Assembly: GCF_003236305.1 (NCBI RefSeq)
Contig: NZ_POTX01000042.1
Location: 1 to 32,617 of the forward strand
Source: Micromonospora endophytica
GTDB lineage: Bacteria > Actinomycetota > Actinomycetes > Mycobacteriales > Micromonosporaceae
Direction: 5' to 3'
Length of the DNA: 32,617 nucleotides
Shown in pieces: positions 30,499-32,617 of this stretch. The stretch's first letter is position 1; every line of letters begins with the position of its first letter. Position numbers and translations under genes: made by a program. Under the pieces are notes generated by a model. It ran no database searches. It was not told where the DNA came from and worked only from the letters and a program-made list of their open reading frames with translations.

Positions 30499-32617
30499 GT
30501 GCCCCATGCCTCTCCCCTGGCCGTCATTCAGCAGCGGGCTCTCGCGCTGCGCGGGGCGGGTAACCTCGCCGCCGCCCGTGACCTGCTGACCGACGCGTTC
30601 GAGTCCGCTCGCCCGCCGTTCGGTAAGGATCATCCTGACGTACTCAGCACCGCGCACCTGCTGGCTCGGCTGCACCGGGAGGCGGATGACCCGAGTACGG
30701 CCCGCCGGGTGTTGGAGGAGGCGTTCGCCGCCGGGGAACGCCAGTGGCCGCACTCGGATCCGTTGATGTTGGCGTTGGCCTTCGAGTTGGGGTCGGTCGC
30801 TGACGAGCTGGGTAACCGCCACGAGGCCCGCCGCAACTACACCAGGGTCGCCGCCGCCGGGCCCGCCGTGCTCGGTGTCGACCACCCGGCGGTACGCGCG
30901 GCACGGGAGTATCTCGGCGACGCCGCTCCCGCGCCGCAGCCGCCGGTCCCCCCGACCGGCCCGCCGGAGCCGGCGTCTCGGCCGCACGGGGCGCTTGTCG
31001 GGCCGACTGTGTCGCTGGCCGTGCTGTCGACGGCTTGGAAACCGCATGACGTGTCGGCGGCGACGCCCACCCGACCGGCGACGTCGCCCGCGCCCGGCCC
31101 GCCGACCGCGCCGACCGCGCCGACCGCGCCGACCGCGCCGACCGCGCCAGATCGTCCCGCCGTGCCGGCCGTGCCGCCAGCTCCCACCGTCCCGGCCCCT
31201 CCCGCTGTCCCGCAGGCCCGGACGGCGTTCCACGACCGGGCTGCGGCCGCCGACATGGCGCCCGCCCACCCGGCCGAGAGGATGCCGTCCACTCCCCCGG
31301 CACCGGTGATGCCGGGGGTCCCACCAACCTTCCACCAGGCGGTCGTGCCACCCGCCGGTCCGTACGGGCCGACGTCCGGGTCGCCCGGCGTGGCCCCGGC
31401 ACCTGCCCAGCGCGCCGCTGAGGGCACCGAAGCGGTAGCGCGGCGAGCGGCGGCTACGACGGCCGGGGCGTCTGTGGTCCCTCCGGCTACCGGGGGTGAG
31501 GCGGTGCCGGGCGGCGATGGTGTCGCGCCGCCGCCCCATGCGGGGTGGGCGCGACCGACGATCCGGGTGCAGCAGATCGGCCCGCTGTTGGCGGAGGAGG
31601 CGGCGGAGGCAGCCCGCTCCGGCCGCCCTGCATCGGGACCCCCGGGGGCGGCCGGGACATCTCCGATCAGCGGAGCACCAGTCAGCGGGCCGCCCACCAG
31701 CAGTTCACCTGTCGACGGCCTCCCGGTGAGCAGCCCACCGCTGAGCGGCCTCCCCGTGAGCGGCGCCCCGGTGAGCGGCGCCCCGGTCAGCGGCCCCCCG
31801 GTGAGCGGACTCCCGATCAGCGGACCACCGGTCAGCAGTTTCCCAGTCAGCGGACCACCGGTCAGCGGCCTCCCAGTCAGCGGCCCATCGGTCAGCGGCC
31901 TCCCAGTCAGCGGCCCATCGGTCAGCGCGCCACCCATCAGTGGACCGCCCCACAGCAGGCCACCGTCGATCGACGCGCCGCACAACAGTGGACCGCTCCA
32001 CGGCACTGCACCACCCCACAGCGCGCCACCCCACAGCGCGCCACCCCACAGCGCACCACCCCACAGCGCGCCGCCGCACAGCGCACCACCCCACAGCGCA
32101 CCACCCCACAGCGCGCCGCCGCACAGCGCGCCGCCGCACAGCGCACCACCCCACAGCGCGCCGCCGCACAGCGCACCACCCCACAGCGCGCCGCCGAACA
32201 ACACGGCGTCCATCGGCGGGCCGTGGGCTCCTGCTGTGCCGTCGTACCAGCCAGCGGGATCGGGGGTACCGGGATACGCGTCGGCGGATTTTCCGGGTGG
32301 GCGGGATGACGCGACCACTTCACTGCCGACCTGGCCGCAGCAGGATCGGCAACAGCCGGTCGGGAGCAGCCAGCAGTCGGGGGCGGCCGCGCAGGTTCCG
32401 CCCCCGCCACCGGGCTACCCGCCGGTTGCGGCCGGGGGTGGGACGCCGCAGGCGTACCACGGTGTGCCGGCTTGGGGGCAGCCGGCGCAGGCTTCGCCGA
32501 CGGCCGCGGTCGCCACGCCGTACGAGGGTCCGTTGGTGCTGCCGACGCCGGAGCCGGCGCGCGGCCGGGCGGCGTTGGTGGTGGCGTTGATCTCGGTGGT
32601 GGTCGCCGTGGCGGCGG
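30499..32617 (+). CDS. TPR-like, proline-rich repeat protein with membrane segment (partial, runs off the window)
   Basis: The frame opens at the GTG at 30499 and stays open to the window edge, over 700 residues. Residues 1-140 are helical repeats (ALRGAGNLAAARDLLTDAFE, STARRVLEEAFAAGERQWPH, GNRHEARRNYTRVAAAG), resembling tetratricopeptide repeats. Then come about 500 residues of low complexity: PTA triplets (9-bp DNA repeats near 31102-31148), a VSGxP array and a PPHSA array. A final hydrophobic stretch (AALVVALISVVVAVAA) looks like a membrane helix, so the N-terminal part is probably cytoplasmic. It lies outside the element, in the chromosome. Opposite-strand frames here are repeat shadows. 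The function is unknown; a scaffold or cell-envelope-linked role is possible. Confidence 0.7.
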   Translation, partial: MPHASPLAVIQQRALALRGAGNLAAARDLLTDAFESARPPFGKDHPDVLSTAHLLARLHREADDPSTARRVLEEAFAAGERQWPHSDPLMLALAFELGSVADELGNRHEARRNYTRVAAAGPAVLGVDHPAVRAAREYLGDAAPAPQPPVPPTGPPEPASRPHGALVGPTVSLAVLSTAWKPHDVSAATPTRPATSPAPGPPTAPTAPTAPTAPTAPDRPAVPAVPPAPTVPAPPAVPQARTAFHDRAAAADMAPAHPAERMPSTPPAPVMPGVPPTFHQAVVPPAGPYGPTSGSPGVAPAPAQRAAEGTEAVARRAAATTAGASVVPPATGGEAVPGGDGVAPPPHAGWARPTIRVQQIGPLLAEEAAEAARSGRPASGPPGAAGTSPISGAPVSGPPTSSSPVDGLPVSSPPLSGLPVSGAPVSGAPVSGPPVSGLPISGPPVSSFPVSGPPVSGLPVSGPSVSGLPVSGPSVSAPPISGPPHSRPPSIDAPHNSGPLHGTAPPHSAPPHSAPPHSAPPHSAPPHSAPPHSAPPHSAPPHSAPPHSAPPHSAPPHSAPPHSAPPNNTASIGGPWAPAVPSYQPAGSGVPGYASADFPGGRDDATTSLPTWPQQDRQQPVGSSQQSGAAAQVPPPPPGYPPVAAGGGTPQAYHGVPAWGQPAQASPTAAVATPYEGPLVLPTPEPARGRAALVVALISVVVAVAA
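31666..31950 (+). repeat. 19 imperfect 15-bp units encoding (V/I)SG-x-P
   Basis: Nineteen consecutive five-residue units, such as ISGAP, VSGPP, VSGLP and VSGPS, make up this section of the proline-rich protein. Units differ by substitutions but the 15-bp period is unbroken, so length can change without a frameshift. Confidence 0.85.
32011..32190 (+). repeat. 12 near-identical 15-bp units encoding PPHSA
   Basis: Twelve tandem units, alternating mainly between CCACCCCACAGCGC and CCGCCGCACAGCGC forms, each encode PPHSA. DNA identity between units is far higher than in the VSG array, which suggests recent expansion and probable length variation between strains. Confidence 0.88.

Noticed and set aside
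32011..32190. CRISPR-like regular repeats
   Set aside because: The units are contiguous with no spacers and lie in a coding frame.
30837..32318. 493-codon minus-strand frame rich in GGALWGGAL repeats
   Set aside because: It is the complement of the PPHSA and VSGxP arrays. The plus frame has a helical-repeat domain and a membrane segment and makes a coherent protein.

Overview
The DNA is high-GC with many GTG starts and stop/start overlaps, typical of an actinobacterium. A Micromonospora-like host is my inference, because no species marker is present. Most of the window, from about 1.1 kb to 30.2 kb, is an integrated prophage or prophage-derived element. Its right end is marked by a tyrosine integrase (28661-29959, minus) beside an intact tRNA-Leu(GAG) (30216-30299). 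To the right of the tRNA the chromosome resumes with a TPR/proline-rich membrane protein that runs off the window. The left end of the element is not visible.

Reading the element leftwards from the tRNA: integrase; an AbiJ-like nuclease; a winged-helix protein; an IS5-type transposase remnant; and an excisionase-like HTH protein. Next comes a tRNA-Gly(TCC) followed by a tightly coupled operon of a Mom-like DNA-modification protein, a small protein and a ParB-like protein. Then follow a small protein matching the Acb2 anti-CBASS family, the small terminase subunit, two small membrane proteins and the large terminase subunit.

About 14 kb of mostly accessory DNA separates the large terminase from the portal, which usually lie close together in such phages. 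It holds a plus-strand Schlafen AlbA_2 protein, a ParB operon with a striking operator and overlapping divergent promoters, and a three-gene coupled operon. That operon encodes an SNF2 helicase with DUF3883, a DUF1156 adenine methyltransferase and a DUF499 ATPase, and resembles a reduced DISARM- or BREX-type defence system. The head module then resumes with DUF1360, portal, a zinc-ribbon-like gene broken by one in-frame TGA, a small protein and a MuF/capsid-protease fusion. Where scaffold and capsid would be expected there is instead a plus-strand PadR pair.

The element appears to carry both counter-defence (Acb2-like, Mom-like) and defence cargo (helicase-methylase-ATPase, AbiJ-like). All functions are inferred from sequence motifs read by eye; no database search was run.
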